The notes: generated by a model from the sequence alone, not told the origin. Positions 9,407-19,700 are shown, counted from the stretch's first letter. The stretch is 64,000 nucleotides of DNA from CAWJHE01 sp963842455 (GCA_963842455.1 CAWJHE010000011.1:113002-177001); one strand, 5' to 3'. Translations and numbers: made by a program.

Positions 9407-9648
9407 ATGATACAGGCAGTCCAAAGGATTCAGCAGACAGCTTTTCAGGCACTTAAAATTGAAGTTTATAAGGGTTACTCATAGTAGCCATCATCGCATT
9501 TATCAGCAAAAACCAGGCCAGGTATTGGCGCAATTCTTTGCCAGATACAGGCAATCCACTCAAATGATAAGGCAGCCTGGTGGATGAACAAGGACTTCGT
9601 AATTAATCAGCAATTTATATCAGGAACTGAATTCGACAGGAGGACCAC

Positions 9649-11265
9649 ATGAAACACAGATTTTTCGCAGTGATGGGTACACTTATCCTAACATTAGCCA
9701 TAGCCGGTATTGCCTATGCTTTCTCGGCAACCACCGTTGACGGCATCTGGGGCTTAATTGATGATGGCGGAGGCGCAACTTATGACACCTGGGCAACAGG
9801 TAATGGAGATAGCCCCAATTTCACAGACGGAGATTCAGCGGACAGAGTAACTGTCCAAAACCGGATACTACTAGATGAGAACCAGGTGCGTTATGGTTCT
9901 AGTAGTTCAAATTATGAATCTAGTTTTGGTAGTAAGAGTGGTTTTGGGTTTGACGGTAACAACAGCATTGGAACGATAACCCCGAATTTACCATTCTACC
10001 TTGGAGAATTCACTCATTACAATAACCCAATTTATTCCAGCAACAGTTTTAACTATGTTGACCTGGGTGTGACCGTTACCGGTGTTCAATGTGCGGATGG
10101 CAGCACACCGACTGAAGGCAGTACTTTCACCTTCACCTACCGTTTCTTACTGGACGAAACCTCAAACACAGCGGGGACTTGTGTATATCCTGGAACATCA
10201 ATCTGTCCAGATAAGGTGACTGTTGACGACAGCGGCCTGACTCCCTCCACCTTCACCTGTGTAGAAAACTCTATTCCTGTCCAATACACAGTCCAGGTCT
10301 TGGGTTTTGCTGACTCGCCCACCAACGCCAATGGCGGCTGTTTATCTGCTTCACCTCCGTCCACAACCACCGACGAATTCATCACAGAAGAACAAACCGA
10401 CAATTATGCCTGCCTGTGGGCGCAAGTCACCAAATATGAGCCGCCAGTTGATTTAACCGTGACGAAAAGCGATGATGGGCAGTCAAAGTACCTTTACGAG
10501 CCATTCTGGTTTGACATTAATGTTCAATCGGTTGGCGTGGCCGGTCGAGTTGCCCAAAACGTGGTCGTTACAGACCAGCTCGATCCCTGGCTGGAGTACC
10601 TGGGCGACGAACCCGGTTATGGTTACATCATTACACCGAGTGAGTTCGCATCCAAAACCTGTACATGGCAGGATGATAACAGTGACGGTCTGGGTGGTAC
10701 GGTAACCTGCAATCTTGGCGCTGTAGACCAAGGGGATAGCATTACCATCTCGCTACCGGTGCGTGCAGTTGAGGGCGTACCGCTTGGTGGGCTCACTGAG
10801 AATGGCGTATGCCAGCAGAATGTTAACGACAGCATCGATGTCTGCAACCTGGTTTCGGTTACAACCACCACCTTTGAACAAGACCTGTCGGACAATTCGG
10901 ACTCAGAACCCAAGAATATTGTCTACCCGACTGCTGTAGATGTCGGCTTATTGGAAGCCGAAGCCCAAACCACCTCCATCCTGGTCAGCTGGGAAACCTT
11001 CAACGAAATGGATATCCAGGGCTTCAACCTGTACCGCACCACCAACCCTGACGGTACCGGGCTTGAAAAGCTCAATCCAGATTTGATTGCCACAAAATAC
11101 GAGGGTTCCAGTGGTATATATGAATACACTGATCAAACCGCACTGTTCGGCGTAACTTACTACTACAAGTTAGAGGTGATTTATTTCACTCCAAAAACTG
11201 AGTGGCTAGATGCAGTATCCTCTACGCTATATTACCGCTTATTCATGCCGATGACGATTAAATAG
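9649..11265 (+). CDS. Secreted DUF11-type surface protein with C-terminal FN3-like domain
   Basis: 538 aa. Signal peptide at residues 1-25 (MKHRFFAVMGTLILTLAIAG, cleavage near AYA). An N-terminal beta-rich unknown region (about 26-265) is followed by a DUF11-like/conserved repeat domain (VDLTVTKSDDGQSKYLYEPF through NDSIDVCNLVSV) and an FN3-like module (ILVSWETFNEMDIQGFNLYR...GVTYYYKLEVIYF). It ends in YYRLFMPMTIK, a version of a tail motif shared with other secreted proteins here. From the DUF11-like domain onward it is a close paralogue of the protein at 12019. It is controlled by an upstream c-di-GMP riboswitch, which suggests an adhesion or matrix role (inference). A GGAGG site precedes the ATG. 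Confidence 0.8.
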   Translation: MKHRFFAVMGTLILTLAIAGIAYAFSATTVDGIWGLIDDGGGATYDTWATGNGDSPNFTDGDSADRVTVQNRILLDENQVRYGSSSSNYESSFGSKSGFGFDGNNSIGTITPNLPFYLGEFTHYNNPIYSSNSFNYVDLGVTVTGVQCADGSTPTEGSTFTFTYRFLLDETSNTAGTCVYPGTSICPDKVTVDDSGLTPSTFTCVENSIPVQYTVQVLGFADSPTNANGGCLSASPPSTTTDEFITEEQTDNYACLWAQVTKYEPPVDLTVTKSDDGQSKYLYEPFWFDINVQSVGVAGRVAQNVVVTDQLDPWLEYLGDEPGYGYIITPSEFASKTCTWQDDNSDGLGGTVTCNLGAVDQGDSITISLPVRAVEGVPLGGLTENGVCQQNVNDSIDVCNLVSVTTTTFEQDLSDNSDSEPKNIVYPTAVDVGLLEAEAQTTSILVSWETFNEMDIQGFNLYRTTNPDGTGLEKLNPDLIATKYEGSSGIYEYTDQTALFGVTYYYKLEVIYFTPKTEWLDAVSSTLYYRLFMPMTIK

Positions 11266-11325
11266 CGAAAGCCGCATCTCACCTTGGAATACTAGAAGAA
11301 AATTTGGTTTTGATTAGAAAGATTA

Positions 11326-11359
11326 GGCTGTCCAAAAAAGAAAACTTTTTTGGACAGCC
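11326..11359 (+). terminator. Intrinsic terminator after the first surface protein
   Basis: A perfect 15-bp inverted repeat (arms 11326-11340 and 11345-11359) with an AAAA loop, about 60 nt past the stop codon. The right arm contains TTTTTT inside the stem and no T-run follows it, so a role as the end of a lost mobile element cannot be fully excluded. Confidence 0.65.
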
Positions 11360-11677
11360 ATTTGCATGCAATGAAGGTGAATTCTTATGTCCAGATGGAC
11401 TTATATCCACGAGGACTTTTGCACTCGGCTCAATCCAATAAATGGAAAAAACCCTAAGAACTAACCATTTACACAAATGTGCTCTCAGACTTCAAACAAA
11501 TCGACAATAGCACCGAACAAAAATTAGTCGGATTTACCATGCTTAAATGGTTCATGTCGCCGTTTACAAGAATCCCCACACCAGATATGATAGAAGCAAT
11601 AAATAAAGTTGATTAGATAGATTTAGCAGCTCATTTACATCAGGGAAGCTGGATATTGGACACAACAAATAAAACAC
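11360..11677. other. Intergenic stretch with no confident gene
   Basis: No clear gene. A GTG-started 45-codon open frame at 11479-11616 ends ...LVGFTMLKWFMSPFTRIPTPD... and reads more like protein than chance, but there is no ribosome-binding site and I recognise no family. It may be a remnant of a decayed gene. The following promoter and riboswitch begin at 11678. Confidence 0.3.
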
Positions 11678-11705
11678 TTGATATTAACTGGAAATCAACT
11701 ATAAT
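11678..11705 (+). promoter_or_regulatory. Strong sigma70-like promoter of the second riboswitch leader
   Basis: TTGATA (11678-11683), 16-nt spacer, TATAAT (11700-11705). Close to consensus. The same geometry as the promoter at 9249-9276. Confidence 0.75.
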
Positions 11706-11753
11706 ACAATAGTACAAAAGTAGGATGTCGTTGGGCGTGACGATCATGCTACT

Positions 11754-11836
11754 CTCGAAAAAGGCAAACCCATCGCGAGGTGGGGACGCAAAACCCAAGG
11801 GTCTGTAAATCACAGACAGCCAGGTTGCCGAAGGGG
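11754..11836 (+). ncRNA. c-di-GMP-I (GEMM-I) riboswitch 2
   Basis: Same elements as riboswitch 1: GGCAAACC, a stem with GNRA loop (CCATC-GCGA-GGTGG), GGGACGCAAAACCC, a variable hairpin (TCTGTAAATCACAGA), and AGCCAGGTTGCCGAAGG. The stretch 11720-11794 differs from 9291-9365 at only two positions, so the leader was duplicated together with the gene. The loop change (GTGA to GCGA) stays within the GNRA family required for docking, which supports a functional RNA. It precedes the surface-protein gene at 12019 by about 180 nt. Confidence 0.88.
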
Positions 11837-12018
11837 ATCAGTTAAGCGGCACGCAATTAGCCATAAGAACCGGACGAAGTTTACCAAGATTTAATGTTGG
11901 TTTTAATCAGGACGCATCTCACAGAATCGTTCGATGGTTAATTCGTGTTATCAGAATAGAAACTGGCAAATACAAAGCGGTTGGGGAGAACAATTTTCCA
12001 CAAGTAGAGGAGGGCACG

Positions 12019-13590
12019 ATGAATTGGAATAAACAAGCAACTTTATATGGATTGATGATTGTAGTATTACTCATGGGTGCGCTGGCTGGATATGGGGTAC
12101 AGCCTGCGCAGGCAGATGGTGGGGCTTATAGTTTAGCTTTTTCTGCAGCAGACCCTTTATTATATATCCCCCCGGTACCACTCCCAGAATTCCATCCACC
12201 GGTTGTTGGCGGTAGATATAATGGCGAAGGGTTAATTCCAGGAGCCTGGTACACCCAGCCTGGCGGTTCAAAGACTTCAGTTGAATCCCTTAATCCTCGA
12301 GAGATGGCGCTTTGCCAGATTGTTCCATTTGAAATCCAAATTACGGCAGGTGTAGGGGCAGAAGCCATAGATGAACCAATTACTTTCGTTGCTGGCTGGA
12401 ATATTGATACAACCAATAATAGTCCATTTGGCTATGACCCTGCTTATGGTGTTTATTCTGCTTTTATTGACACGGGTGATGGGAGTCATAATGACCCTGG
12501 TGGAGATGCCACAGTTTCCTACACATGGTCGGTCGTAGGGGATGAAATTCAGGGTGTCTTTGATGTATTCGGTCTTGATACAGGAGATGTTGTCGTTGTA
12601 GAACCCTGGCTGGTATTGGATTGCACTCTTCCGGATAAGGTCGGTGGAAATGTTCAGAGTCGTCTAATCTCAGCATCTACCAATACCGGAGACGCCATTA
12701 GCACTGGCAACCAAACGGTTCCATTGTTACAAGTTGGCCAATTTACCTCTGTTGCTGTTGATCTGAATGTAACAAAAGTCGACGATAATCTCTCCAAGTA
12801 TTTATATGAACCGTTCTACTATGACATAACTGTAAGTTTTCCCCTAAACGGTCTGGAGGATACGATTGCGAATAATGTGCTCGTGATCGACACGCTTGAT
12901 CCCTGGCTTGATTATCTCAGTGATGATCCCATCAGCATCGACCCAAGCTTCGGATATGAAATTGTTCCTGCCTACAATCGCACATGTACATGGGTAGATG
13001 ATAACGCAGATGGTTTAGGTGGTACAGTAACCTGCGATCTTGGCGCAGTAACTGAGGGTGAAACAACCACCATAAGGATCTGGGTTAGAGCAGTTGAAGG
13101 AGTTCCGTTAACGGGGCTAACGGAAACTGGAACCTGTGTACAAGGAGTAAATGATCTTGTCGATGTGTGCAACCTGATTTCAGTAGAAACAATCAGCAAT
13201 GACACAAATATGGCAAACAATTCTGATTCTGAACCCAAGGATATTGCCTACCCGACTGCTGTAGATGTCGGCTTATTAGCTGCTGAAGCCCAAACAAATT
13301 CAATCCTGGTTAGCTGGGAGACTTTTAACGAGATGGATATTCAGGGTTTTAACCTGTACCGCGCCACCAACCCTGAAAGCGCCAATCTTATCCAACTTAC
13401 CCCAGAATTGATCGATGCAAAATATCTAACAACCGGTGGACAATATTTTTATCTAGATTTGAACGCAGAATTTGGTGTAACTTATTACTACAAATTAGAA
13501 GTGATCTATTTCACACCTAAAACCGAATGGCTAGATGCCGTTTCGGCTACACTTTTCTACAAGATATTTCTGCCTGTAACAGTGAGGTGA
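12019..13590 (+). CDS. Secreted DUF11-type surface protein, paralogue of the gene at 9649
   Basis: 523 aa. Signal peptide (hydrophobic core LMIVVLLMGALAG, cleavage near AQA-DGG). The N-terminal 230 residues differ from the paralogue. The shared part begins at VDLNVTKVDDNLSKYLYEPF (DUF11-like) and continues through the FN3-like module (SILVSWETFNEMDIQGFNLYR). It ends in FYKIFLPVTVR, the shared tail motif. Cysteine pairs in the DUF11 part (TCTW...VTCDL, TCVQ...DVCNL) are conserved between the two proteins. A strong ribosome-binding site (GAGGAGGG) precedes the ATG, and transcription passes through riboswitch 2. Confidence 0.82.
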   Translation: MNWNKQATLYGLMIVVLLMGALAGYGVQPAQADGGAYSLAFSAADPLLYIPPVPLPEFHPPVVGGRYNGEGLIPGAWYTQPGGSKTSVESLNPREMALCQIVPFEIQITAGVGAEAIDEPITFVAGWNIDTTNNSPFGYDPAYGVYSAFIDTGDGSHNDPGGDATVSYTWSVVGDEIQGVFDVFGLDTGDVVVVEPWLVLDCTLPDKVGGNVQSRLISASTNTGDAISTGNQTVPLLQVGQFTSVAVDLNVTKVDDNLSKYLYEPFYYDITVSFPLNGLEDTIANNVLVIDTLDPWLDYLSDDPISIDPSFGYEIVPAYNRTCTWVDDNADGLGGTVTCDLGAVTEGETTTIRIWVRAVEGVPLTGLTETGTCVQGVNDLVDVCNLISVETISNDTNMANNSDSEPKDIAYPTAVDVGLLAAEAQTNSILVSWETFNEMDIQGFNLYRATNPESANLIQLTPELIDAKYLTTGGQYFYLDLNAEFGVTYYYKLEVIYFTPKTEWLDAVSATLFYKIFLPVTVR

Positions 13591-13636
13591 CCCCTAGTAA
13601 TTTTCGGAATGTAGGTGACCCTTACAAAAAGAATAC

Positions 13637-13676
13637 CGGTTGAGTCATTGTTGCAGTGAACATAATGACTCAACCG
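13637..13676 (+). terminator. Intrinsic terminator after the second surface protein
   Basis: A 13-bp perfect stem (CGGTTGAGTCATT at 13637-13649, partner 13664-13676) followed by AAATGTATTATTTTTTA. The rest of the 344-bp gap up to the RiPP operon holds only A/T-rich, presumably promoter-bearing, sequence. Confidence 0.75.
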
Positions 13677-13934
13677 AAATGTATTATTTTTTAGCAATAT
13701 AGAGATGGATCTGCTTACAGGATAGTTAGCAAAAAATGACAGATCGATTTTGCGGATCTTAATCATTACTAGATGGTATAATGGGAAAAGGTTATGGGCG
13801 CAAAATGTGAGATCCTTCTGGATAACACAATCCCATTTATTTACCAGTTTTTAAAAAAGACAGGCCTGGAATTTGTCCACAGTTGAATAACTGTGGTAAA
13901 TTAACGGTAGTTGGATGACCTGAGGAGGAATTAA

Positions 13935-14225
13935 TTGTTACAACCAGAAGCGCTATATGAGAGAAATCCGGATTTCATCTTTCGTAAAATCATCGATGAA
14001 TTCATCCTGGTGCCTATTCATCAAGATGTAGCGGATATGGATTGCATTTTCACCCTAAATAATGTTGGCGCTTATATTTGGGAACAATTAGCTCAGAATG
14101 CCACACAAAGGGAGCTGCAAACTGCACTCCTGGATGAGTTTGACGCCGAACCGTCTGTTCTAGCTGCAGACCTGGAAATTTTTTTAAGCGAAATGACCGC
14201 TATTGGTGCACTGCAAAAGGTATAA
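13935..14225 (+). CDS. PqqD-family RiPP recognition protein
   Basis: 96 aa. The central part (DMDCIFTLNNVGAYIWEQLA, then TQRELQTALLDEFD and LAADLEIFLSEMTAIGAL) is the PqqD/RRE fold: a three-stranded wing and helices that hold the leader of a ribosomally made peptide. It starts at TTG, supported by a near-perfect ribosome-binding site (GAGGAGG, 7-nt spacing). It is the first gene of a four-gene operon and is separated by only 2 nt from the radical SAM maturase, its expected partner. It most likely delivers the 53-aa precursor encoded two genes downstream. Confidence 0.88.
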   Translation: MLQPEALYERNPDFIFRKIIDEFILVPIHQDVADMDCIFTLNNVGAYIWEQLAQNATQRELQTALLDEFDAEPSVLAADLEIFLSEMTAIGALQKV

Positions 14226-14227
14226 CT

Positions 14228-15346
14228 GTGGATTGCCCGAATTTTCAAGAAACTAACTTGAGTGAATGGAGCGAGGTTCTGGTCGGTCCCCTCAATGGTG
14301 GGCGCTATCCGCTTAGTGGCACATTGGAGCTAACCGATCGCTGCAATCTGGGTTGCGTACATTGCTACATCAACCAACCTGCTGCCAATCGGGCAATAAA
14401 ATCACGCGAGCTAAACACCGCCCAGGTGAAACAGATCCTGGACCAAATTGCAGAAGCTGGATGCCTATTTCTGTTGTTGACCGGTGGTGAAATGCTCCTA
14501 CGACCAGATTTTCCAGAAATTTACCGGTATGTCCATCAAAAAGGCATCCTGGTCACCCTTTTCACAAACGGAACATTGATAACTCCCCAGATTGCCGATC
14601 TTTTTTCAGAATACCGGCCGCGTTCTATTGAGATCACATTGTATGGTGCGTCATCTGAAACCTATGAAGAAGTGACCCAGGTTAAGGGTTCCTACGCCCG
14701 TTGCATACAAGGTATTCAGCTCTTACTAGAACGCAAACTACCACTCAACCTAAAATCTGTCCTGATTACCACCAATCTGCATGAGCTGGAGCAGATGAAA
14801 AACTTAGCAAAAGAATTGGGGGTAAAATACCGTTATGACAGCCTGCTTTGGCCCAGGTTGGATGGGTGCAAAGAACCGCGGAGTTTTCAGGTTCCTATTG
14901 AGCAGATAATTGAAATGGATTTCTCGGAGCCTGACAGGCGACAAGAATGGGAACGAATTGCTGGAATGTTTTTTAATCAAAACGTTCGCTCCGAGTATGT
15001 CTACAGCTGTGGCGCAGGATTACGGTCCTTCCATATTGACAGTTTTGGAAAGATGAGTATTTGCACCATGGTTCGCAGCTCGTCCTTTGATCTTTTACAG
15101 ATGACCTTTCAAGAGGCATGGGAACAATTGGGCAAGCTGCGAGAATTAAAAAGACAGCTGGAAACACCTTGTCGCACTTGCACTCTGGGTGGTTTGTGCA
15201 ACCAATGCCCGGGCTGGTCCCAAGCTGTGCATGGCGACGATGAGACCCCGGTAGATTTTGTCTGCCAATTAGCCCATCAGCGTGCGGAACGTGTCAACAC
15301 ACCCATTCAAATCAACACACCCATACTAATTAACCAAGGAGATTGA
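14228..15346 (+). CDS. Radical SAM/SPASM RiPP maturase (PqqE-like)
   Basis: 372 aa, GTG start 2 nt after pqqD-like. The radical SAM core has CNLGCVHC (Cys39, Cys43, Cys46) and LLTGGEMLLRPDF. The C-terminal SPASM region is cysteine rich: CGAGLRSFHID, SICTMV, then CRTCTLGGLCNQCPG and a final Cys near residue 350, enough for two auxiliary [4Fe-4S] clusters. Family members install C-C, C-S or similar cross-links on a precursor peptide held by a PqqD-like protein. The next gene encodes a small Cys-bearing peptide, the probable substrate. The type of cross-link cannot be read from sequence. Confidence 0.9.
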   Translation: MDCPNFQETNLSEWSEVLVGPLNGGRYPLSGTLELTDRCNLGCVHCYINQPAANRAIKSRELNTAQVKQILDQIAEAGCLFLLLTGGEMLLRPDFPEIYRYVHQKGILVTLFTNGTLITPQIADLFSEYRPRSIEITLYGASSETYEEVTQVKGSYARCIQGIQLLLERKLPLNLKSVLITTNLHELEQMKNLAKELGVKYRYDSLLWPRLDGCKEPRSFQVPIEQIIEMDFSEPDRRQEWERIAGMFFNQNVRSEYVYSCGAGLRSFHIDSFGKMSICTMVRSSSFDLLQMTFQEAWEQLGKLRELKRQLETPCRTCTLGGLCNQCPGWSQAVHGDDETPVDFVCQLAHQRAERVNTPIQINTPILINQGD

Positions 15347-15351
15347 TTATC

Positions 15352-15513
15352 ATGAATAAGAAACCCTACCAGGCTCCACAGGTCAAAAAAGTTAAATTAG
15401 AAGTGAAAAACGCCATCTTGGCTGTTTGCCACTCCAGTCCCTTAACCTCAGACCCAAGAAGTGGTGAAGTACCTTGCTCTATTGTTACTGCCTGCTATGA
15501 TCCAAACGGATAG
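15352..15513 (+). CDS. Putative RiPP precursor peptide, 53 aa
   Basis: A short gene 5 nt after the radical SAM maturase, with a clear AAGGAG ribosome-binding site. The leader-like half starts MNKKPYQAPQVKKVKLEV and continues KNAILAVC; the pattern K-P-Y-x-x-P-x-V-x-x-V-x-L is reminiscent of leaders read by PqqD-type recognition elements. The C-terminal half from Cys26 (CHSSPLTSDPRSG, then EVPCSIVTACYDPNG) has Cys26, Cys42 and Cys48 plus Ser/Thr/Asp/Tyr residues, candidates for thioether or other radical cross-links. No signal peptide and no GG-type cleavage site apart from small residues before Cys26. Identification rests on context and composition; it has no assigned family that I recognise. 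Confidence 0.75.
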   Translation: MNKKPYQAPQVKKVKLEVKNAILAVCHSSPLTSDPRSGEVPCSIVTACYDPNG

Positions 15514-15602
15514 AGCATTCACCAATGTAAGTATGGGATATATTGTCGTTTACGACACAATCCGCGCTGAGATTTAGATTTGTATCAGTCATACCTTGAT
15601 AA

Positions 15603-16493
15603 GTGGAGAGTGATTCAATTTTCGAACAGGAGATATTTCCGGATGGGATCGGTTTTCGCGTCGCACGATTAGGTTTGTGGCTTGATTCGGAGGGGTCTGG
15701 TGTAATCCTGAAAGTACCTGCTGCCCACAAGAAATTTCTTGAAGCAAAAAGGGAATTTCATAAAAACGATCTTGTCATTCGGGTTAATGATGTCGCTTAT
15801 GTTGAATCATCTTCTCATGTCAGGCAACTTTTTAAATCAGAAGCTCGAGGGCTTTGGTTAGATAAGTTGGGAAATTATGTTTTCAATTCAATGCGACACA
15901 CACCTGCCTGGCGCATTGTTATCCAATCAAATTTTTCAAGTGGAGACGTGTTCGGAGATTATTCACACCTTCACGGAAACCCTGCTTATCCCTTATTGCA
16001 TGTCGATATTATCATCTATGCCAACTGGCTGGCAAAAACCCACGATATTATATTGCATGCTGCAGGGATTACTAAAGATGGACGCGGATATTGTTTCGCT
16101 GGGGTTTCAGGCTCAGGCAAATCCACACTAGCTGATCACCTTAAGAAAATGCCGGGGATTAGGATTTTAGGCGAAGACCAGGTCGTATTACGCTACCTAG
16201 ATGGTCAATTCTGGATTTTTGGAACGCCCTGGCACGAAAATCCTGAAATGTGCTTCCCAGGTGGAGCACGCTTAGAAAAGATATTCTTCTTGAATCGCAA
16301 TGGGGCTTTAGATCTAGAACGCTTATCGGCGCCAGATGGCATTACCCGAATTTTGCAGACTGCATTCATCCCCTATTATCGGACAGAAGTTATGCCAGGC
16401 ATCCTGGAGCGTCTTTCATTGCTGGCTGAACACATCCCGTTTTTAACCCTCCGCTATAAATTAGGCTCTGATGTTAGCGAGCTTATTTTTTAA
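15603..16493 (+). CDS. HPr-kinase-like P-loop protein of the RiPP operon
   Basis: 296 aa, GTG start. The C-terminal half has a Walker A loop FAGVSGSGKSTLADHL (GVSGSGKST at 167-175) and a downstream ILGEDQVVLRY acidic segment, the arrangement of the HPr kinase/PEP-carboxykinase fold. The N-terminal 130 residues are not the usual HprK domain. Such HprK-related proteins are known companions of PqqD-type RiPP systems, and lasso-peptide versions phosphorylate a Ser of the precursor; whether this one does is unknown. It lies 89 nt after the precursor, same strand. A second, diverged protein of this type is encoded at 28112. Confidence 0.8.
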   Translation: MESDSIFEQEIFPDGIGFRVARLGLWLDSEGSGVILKVPAAHKKFLEAKREFHKNDLVIRVNDVAYVESSSHVRQLFKSEARGLWLDKLGNYVFNSMRHTPAWRIVIQSNFSSGDVFGDYSHLHGNPAYPLLHVDIIIYANWLAKTHDIILHAAGITKDGRGYCFAGVSGSGKSTLADHLKKMPGIRILGEDQVVLRYLDGQFWIFGTPWHENPEMCFPGGARLEKIFFLNRNGALDLERLSAPDGITRILQTAFIPYYRTEVMPGILERLSLLAEHIPFLTLRYKLGSDVSELIF

Positions 16494-16706
16494 TTTTTCA
16501 TTTTCTTTTTTCACCCCAAGGATCCAGAGATTCATATCTAAAAACCTTGGTTGATGGTTTAGGGTGGTCTCTATACAATAATGATATTTCAAGCAAAGCC
16601 TTATCCAAGTTAGATTATAATTTTGGGGTGGCGTGGTACGGACAAACAACCTCTGGTAGAGAGTCATGATGCCGGTTAGAGAATTCATTTGAGAGGGTTA
16701 GTTTCA

Positions 16707-19700
16707 ATGAAAAAAGTCTGGCGTTCCTTTTTAATAATCATCATCTTAACCGTTCTGAGCAACTCTTTTCTTCCTGTGAAAGCATCGATAACAGAAAAAG
16801 GGTTCGAGCATGATACCTCAATTTGGCAAAATTATGCTACCCAAAAGCCTATCCAGCTGAATTCATCCAACGAAGGGGGGGTCAGTTTTGAGTTACAGCT
16901 ACCCTGGCAAGAGATACAATCAGATCTGGTAACTGTCAATGAAGCTCAATTTACACAAGTCTCAATACCGGATTGGCCATCAATGGCCCAACCAGGGGAG
17001 CCAGCGTTGCCATATTTTAGCCAGCAAATCGGGGTGCCCTTTGGCGTTGAACTGATTATAAAAGTGACTCCAGGTAAGTCTCACATCTCAACCTTATCCC
17101 ATCCGGTTATACCAGCAGTCACGCAAAGTGTAGTAGATATCACTCAGGATCTCGCCACAAGTGAAATAAACCAGCCAAATCTATCATCGTCGATTGTTGC
17201 GCTCCCCGCTATCTACTCAAGTGAAGATGCATATCCAGAGGATTTGGCCAGGGTGCTAGATGATGCCGTTCTACGACATCAACGTGTGGCGAATATTGCG
17301 ATTTTCCCTGTCCAATATCACCCAACAGCCAGTGAAATCACCGTGTATGAATCACTGACAGTTGAAGTTAAATTTGATGGATTGCCCCGATCATCCACCG
17401 TCAGGCAAATAGAAGAGACTGGGATTTACGAAACATTCTTTAGCCAGCATCTATTAAATTATGATAGCGCTCGCCAGTGGCGCAAACCTGGGGTGCTATC
17501 CCTCTCGCCAATTTCAGAAAGCGAAGCATCTATAGAACCCAGGCTGGCTGATTACCACGCCTGGACCCCTCCCGATCCTGGTTGGCGTATCAAGGTCAGA
17601 GAAGATGGTTTTTACAAGCTAACTTATCTCGAATTATTGACGGCTGGATTACCAGTTGATGATCTCGATCCCCGTACATTTCAGATGTTTAACTTAGGGT
17701 CGGAGATTGCGATAGACATTTCCGGTGAAGCAGATGGAATTTTTAATAGCGATGATTACCTTATTTTTTATGGACAGGCAAATAATAACAAATATTCACT
17801 TGATAACGTCTACTGGCTAACATACGGGCATCAGAGCGGGCTGCGCCTGACCACCCGAAATGGGACGCCTGATTCTGGTCAGATTCCCTTATCGTATCAA
17901 GCTACTCAACAATATGAGCAAAATCATTGGTACATTTCCCGCGCTTCGGGTGATGAAAACCTGGAGCGATTCCTGTGGCAGTCTATTTATGCATCATCAT
18001 CGCTGCCCAAAGATTGGTCGTACTCATTTTCTCTTCCAGCGGTTTCCTCTGGAGATGCGAAATTGACTGTGTCTATGCTTGGAAACCTATCAACATTTGT
18101 AAATCCGGATCACCATGTAAAGATTTATCTCAACAACGTATTATTGGAAGATGTTTGGTGGGACGGATTCGCCTGGAAGGTGCCCGAGATTGATTTGCCA
18201 GATGGCCTCTTGGTAATTGGTAATAACACCATCAAGATAGAATGCCCTAACGACACTGGTGTAGGCTTAGACCTGGTTTATGTCGATTGGATCAAATTAG
18301 AATTTCAAAATTCTTTCATGGCTGCAGATGATTTTCTTTCATTTTAACTATAATGCACCAGGTGACTGGAATTTCTTAATTGACAATTTTTCCAGTGATC
18401 AGATTTCTATTTATGATATCACCAACCCCGCTTCCATAGTAAAAATCGATGGAATCGCCACAAGCCCAACTGTAAATGGCTACTCTGCCCGGTTTCAAGA
18501 TGATATAGCAAGCTCCAAAGAATATTGGGCTGGGAATGATGCCACTCAAAAATCTGTCCTATCTATCGAAGCAGACACAGCCTCAAACTTACAGGCGACG
18601 AGCAATGGCGCCGACCACATCATCATTACCCATAAGGATTTCGCCCTAGCTGCTGAGGATCTTCGCATCTATCGCGCCAGCCAGGGTTATCGCGCCATGC
18701 TGGTCGATGTACAGGATATCTATGATGAGTTCCATTATGGCATAACGAATGCGGTGGCAATACGCGATTTTCTGGAATATGCTTTCGGAACCTGGCAAAC
18801 ACCCGCTCCATCCTTCGTTGTTCTGATGGGTGATGGACATTATGACCCAAAGGACTATTTAGGATATGGACGGGTGAGCTATATTCCACCCTATTTAGCG
18901 CCAGTTGACCCCTGGATTGTAGAAACCGCTTCAGATAACCGCTATGTCACCATCTCTGGCTCGGATACATTTCCGGATATGATGATCGGGCGAATTTCTG
19001 TCAACAGTGACACAGAAGCGATTGCAGCTGTAGAAAAAATCATTGCTTACGAGCAGAATCCGGCTTCTGAAGATTGGCAGCTTCAAGTGCTTGCAGTAGC
19101 CGATAACGCCGATAATGCCGGTAACTTCGCCGCGTTGTCAGATGACTTGCTGGATTGTTGCTTACCAGACCCATATTCGTCATCGCGTGTATTTTTAGGT
19201 GTAACCCATTCAACTAAAGACCTCGCCAGGGCTGCCATCCAGGCAGAAATCAATGCGGGCAAATTAATCGTGAACTACATAGGACACGCAGCTTCAACAG
19301 CCTGGGCTTCTGAAGGATTACTGACATACGCGGATATACCCCTTCTACAAAATGGTCATAAGCAGCCCATTGTCCTGGCCATGACCTGTTATGATGGCTC
19401 TTTTCACTCGCCAAATCCTTATTCAAACAATAAAGAAGCTCTGGGAGAATTAGTGACTCGCATTCAAGGAAAAGGTGCTATCGCTAGCTGGTCACCTACA
19501 GGCTTAGGGGTTGCTACGGGACATGATTATCTCAACCGTGGCTTTTTCGATGCGGTTTTTAGCCAGGGCGTGGATACTGTTGGCGAGGCTACACTGGCAG
19601 GTAAGTTTAACCTGTGGTCGACTGGGTTTAGCCCTGATTTGTTGGACACCTATCTCTTGTTTGGCGACCCAGCTTTGATGATTGCCAATGCATACGCTGC

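Noticed and set aside
11326..11359. Insertion-sequence terminal inverted repeat
   Set aside because: The arms are separated by only four bases and no transposase fragment is nearby; a terminator fits better.
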